This document shows, piece after piece, positions 4,972 to 5,586 of a DNA stretch of 5,586 bases. Each line of letters begins with the position of its first letter. Position 1 is the stretch's first letter. The notes beneath the pieces were generated by a model that searched no databases, was not told where the DNA came from, and was given only the letters and a program-made list of their open reading frames with translations. Source of the DNA: Bordetella parapertussis. GTDB lineage: Bacteria > Pseudomonadota > Gammaproteobacteria > Burkholderiales > Burkholderiaceae_C. Location of the stretch: assembly GCA_945907335.1 (NCBI GenBank), contig CAMDSU010000132.1, positions 1-5,586 on the forward strand, written 5' to 3'. Both the position numbers and the translations under genes were made by a program.

Positions 4972-5016
4972 CTGTTAATCCGTAGGTCCCTGGTTCGAGC
5001 CCAGGTCGAGGAGCCA
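4972..5016 (+). pseudogene. 3' fragment of tRNA-Asn(GTT), attachment-site-like
   Basis: Seen in order: anticodon loop CTGTTAA with anticodon GTT (4974-4976), anticodon stem 3' strand TCCGT, variable loop AGGTC, T-stem CCTGG, T-loop TTCGAGC, T-stem CCAGG, acceptor 3' strand TCGAGGA, discriminator G and encoded CCA (5014-5016). This matches the 3' half of bacterial tRNA-Asn. The 5' half (acceptor, D-arm, anticodon stem 5' strand) is absent: the bases before the loop (GATTT) cannot pair with TCCGT, and no D-arm lies upstream. It cannot make a working tRNA. Site-specific integrases commonly use the anticodon loop to 3' end of tRNA genes, leaving such a fragment at the far end of the integrated element. 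With this orientation the element would lie to the left. Confidence 0.85.
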
Positions 5017-5050
5017 ACAAACACGGGGCTTACATGCCCTTTTTTGTTTT
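5016..5050 (+). terminator. Rho-independent terminator after the tRNA-Asn fragment
   Basis: GGGC (5026-5029), loop TTACAT, GCCC (5036-5039), then a run of Ts from 5040. The flanks AACAAA and TTTGTT can extend the stem with A-U pairs. Its position right after CCA is that of a native tRNA terminator, which suggests that sequence to the right is the original chromosome. Confidence 0.8.
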
Positions 5051-5101
5051 TAGGCATCTGCAGCTCTTCAGAGCATAAAATCTAGAAAATATCGTTTAAA
5101 T

Positions 5102-5586
5102 TTGAAAAAAATCATCATCATTGCAGGACCCAACGGCGCAGGCAAAACCACATTTGCCCGTGACTTTTTACCTGCTGAAGCCCAAACGCTGCGTTTTATC
5201 AACGCCGACTTGATTGCTGCTGGCTTGGCTCCATTCAATCCAGAGACTGCATCCTTCAAGGCAGGCCGGTTGATGCTGGAAGAAATTGATGAATGCGTGG
5301 ATGCTGGACACAGCTTTGCTTTTGAAACCACGCTGTCGGGCATGGTCTACTTGAAAAAGATCGCTTTGTGGCAAGCTCATGGCTACCAAGTTAAGCTCTG
5401 GTTCTTGTTGCTGCCCAATGAAGACATTGCAGTGTCAAGGGTTGCACGCCGTGTTCTGCAAGGTGGGCACAACATTCCTGAAGATGTGATTCGCCGACGC
5501 TTTAAAGCAGGCTTGGAAAATTTTCATGAGCGTTACCGCAAGGTTGTTGATTCATGGGCCATCTTTGACAGCTATCACCGCCCACC
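5102..5586 (+). CDS. zeta-toxin-like P-loop kinase (COG4185 type), cut by the window end
   Basis: The 161 visible residues form a P-loop NTPase of the zeta toxin / 'predicted ABC-type ATPase' group. Seen: strand KKIIIIAGPNGAGKTT with Walker A GPNGAGKTT (residues 9-17), FINADLIAAGLAP (32-44) at the place of the substrate-site aspartate, FAFETTLSG (72-80), a further strand KLWFLLLP, and RVARRVLQGGHNIPEDVIRRRF (about 115-136), an arginine-rich lid typical of the group. Zeta toxins phosphorylate UDP-N-acetylglucosamine and block wall synthesis, but many relatives have no proven activity. The start is taken as TTG at 5102; the frame is open back to 5054 with no better codon, and no Shine-Dalgarno is clear. 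No antitoxin gene fits in the 50 bases between terminator and start, so a partner, if any, lies downstream. Probably 30-40 residues are missing. Confidence 0.87.
   Translation, partial: MKKIIIIAGPNGAGKTTFARDFLPAEAQTLRFINADLIAAGLAPFNPETASFKAGRLMLEEIDECVDAGHSFAFETTLSGMVYLKKIALWQAHGYQVKLWFLLLPNEDIAVSRVARRVLQGGHNIPEDVIRRRFKAGLENFHERYRKVVDSWAIFDSYHRP

Noticed and set aside
4930..5016. complete tRNA-Asn gene
   Set aside because: No 5' acceptor strand, D-arm or pairing anticodon stem upstream of the anticodon loop; only the 3' part is present.
5068..5389. minus-strand frames opposite the zeta-toxin-like gene
   Set aside because: The plus-strand frame has Walker A and family motifs; the minus frames are antisense shadows.

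Overview
The window looks like a chromosomal segment of a Gram-negative proteobacterium, probably a betaproteobacterium of the Burkholderiales type. Support for this: an exported protein with a Sec signal, a RodZ-like protein, the tRNA-Asn sequence, and regulator sequences typical of the group. The lineage is inference; no rRNA or other strong marker is present. The central part (about 1950-4970) reads as more AT-rich than either flank and carries repeats, so it looks like accessory DNA.

Left part (1-1855, all minus strand). A secreted SprT-like zinc metallopeptidase (1307-1855) comes first in transcription order. Then follow 344 bases of non-coding DNA rich in GGACA/TGTCC words and inverted repeats, then a class I SAM methyltransferase (252-962). 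The methyltransferase is coupled by an ATGA overlap to the start of a 3-hydroxyisobutyrate-dehydrogenase-type NAD-binding protein, which runs off the left edge.

Central module (about 1960-4925). A three-gene minus-strand operon encodes a protein with half of an AraC DNA-binding domain (3521-3805), a RodZ-like protein with a cytoplasmic HTH, one membrane helix and a periplasmic domain (2647-3495), and a bactofilin (2300-2650). The last two genes overlap by ATGA. A TetR-family regulator (3883-4572) diverges from this operon across 77 bases and is the obvious candidate to control it. The module is bracketed by two diverged direct copies of a repeat of about 150 bp. Both copies start with a 16-base identical block (2003-2018 and 4760-4775) and end with an 18-base identical block (2132-2149 and 4893-4910), at almost the same spacing (129 versus 133 bases).

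Right part (4930-5586). A clean 3' fragment of a tRNA-Asn gene (anticodon loop through CCA, 4972-5016) has no 5' half but keeps its own Rho-independent terminator. This is the signature of the distal attachment site of an element integrated at a tRNA gene, with the element to the left. Beyond it a zeta-toxin-like P-loop kinase (from 5102) runs off the right edge.

The most interesting reading is a membrane-HTH/bactofilin cytoskeletal operon under local TetR control, flanked by its own repeats next to a tRNA-Asn attachment site. No integrase, transposase or intact tRNA is in the window, so mobility is inferred from repeats and the tRNA fragment only.
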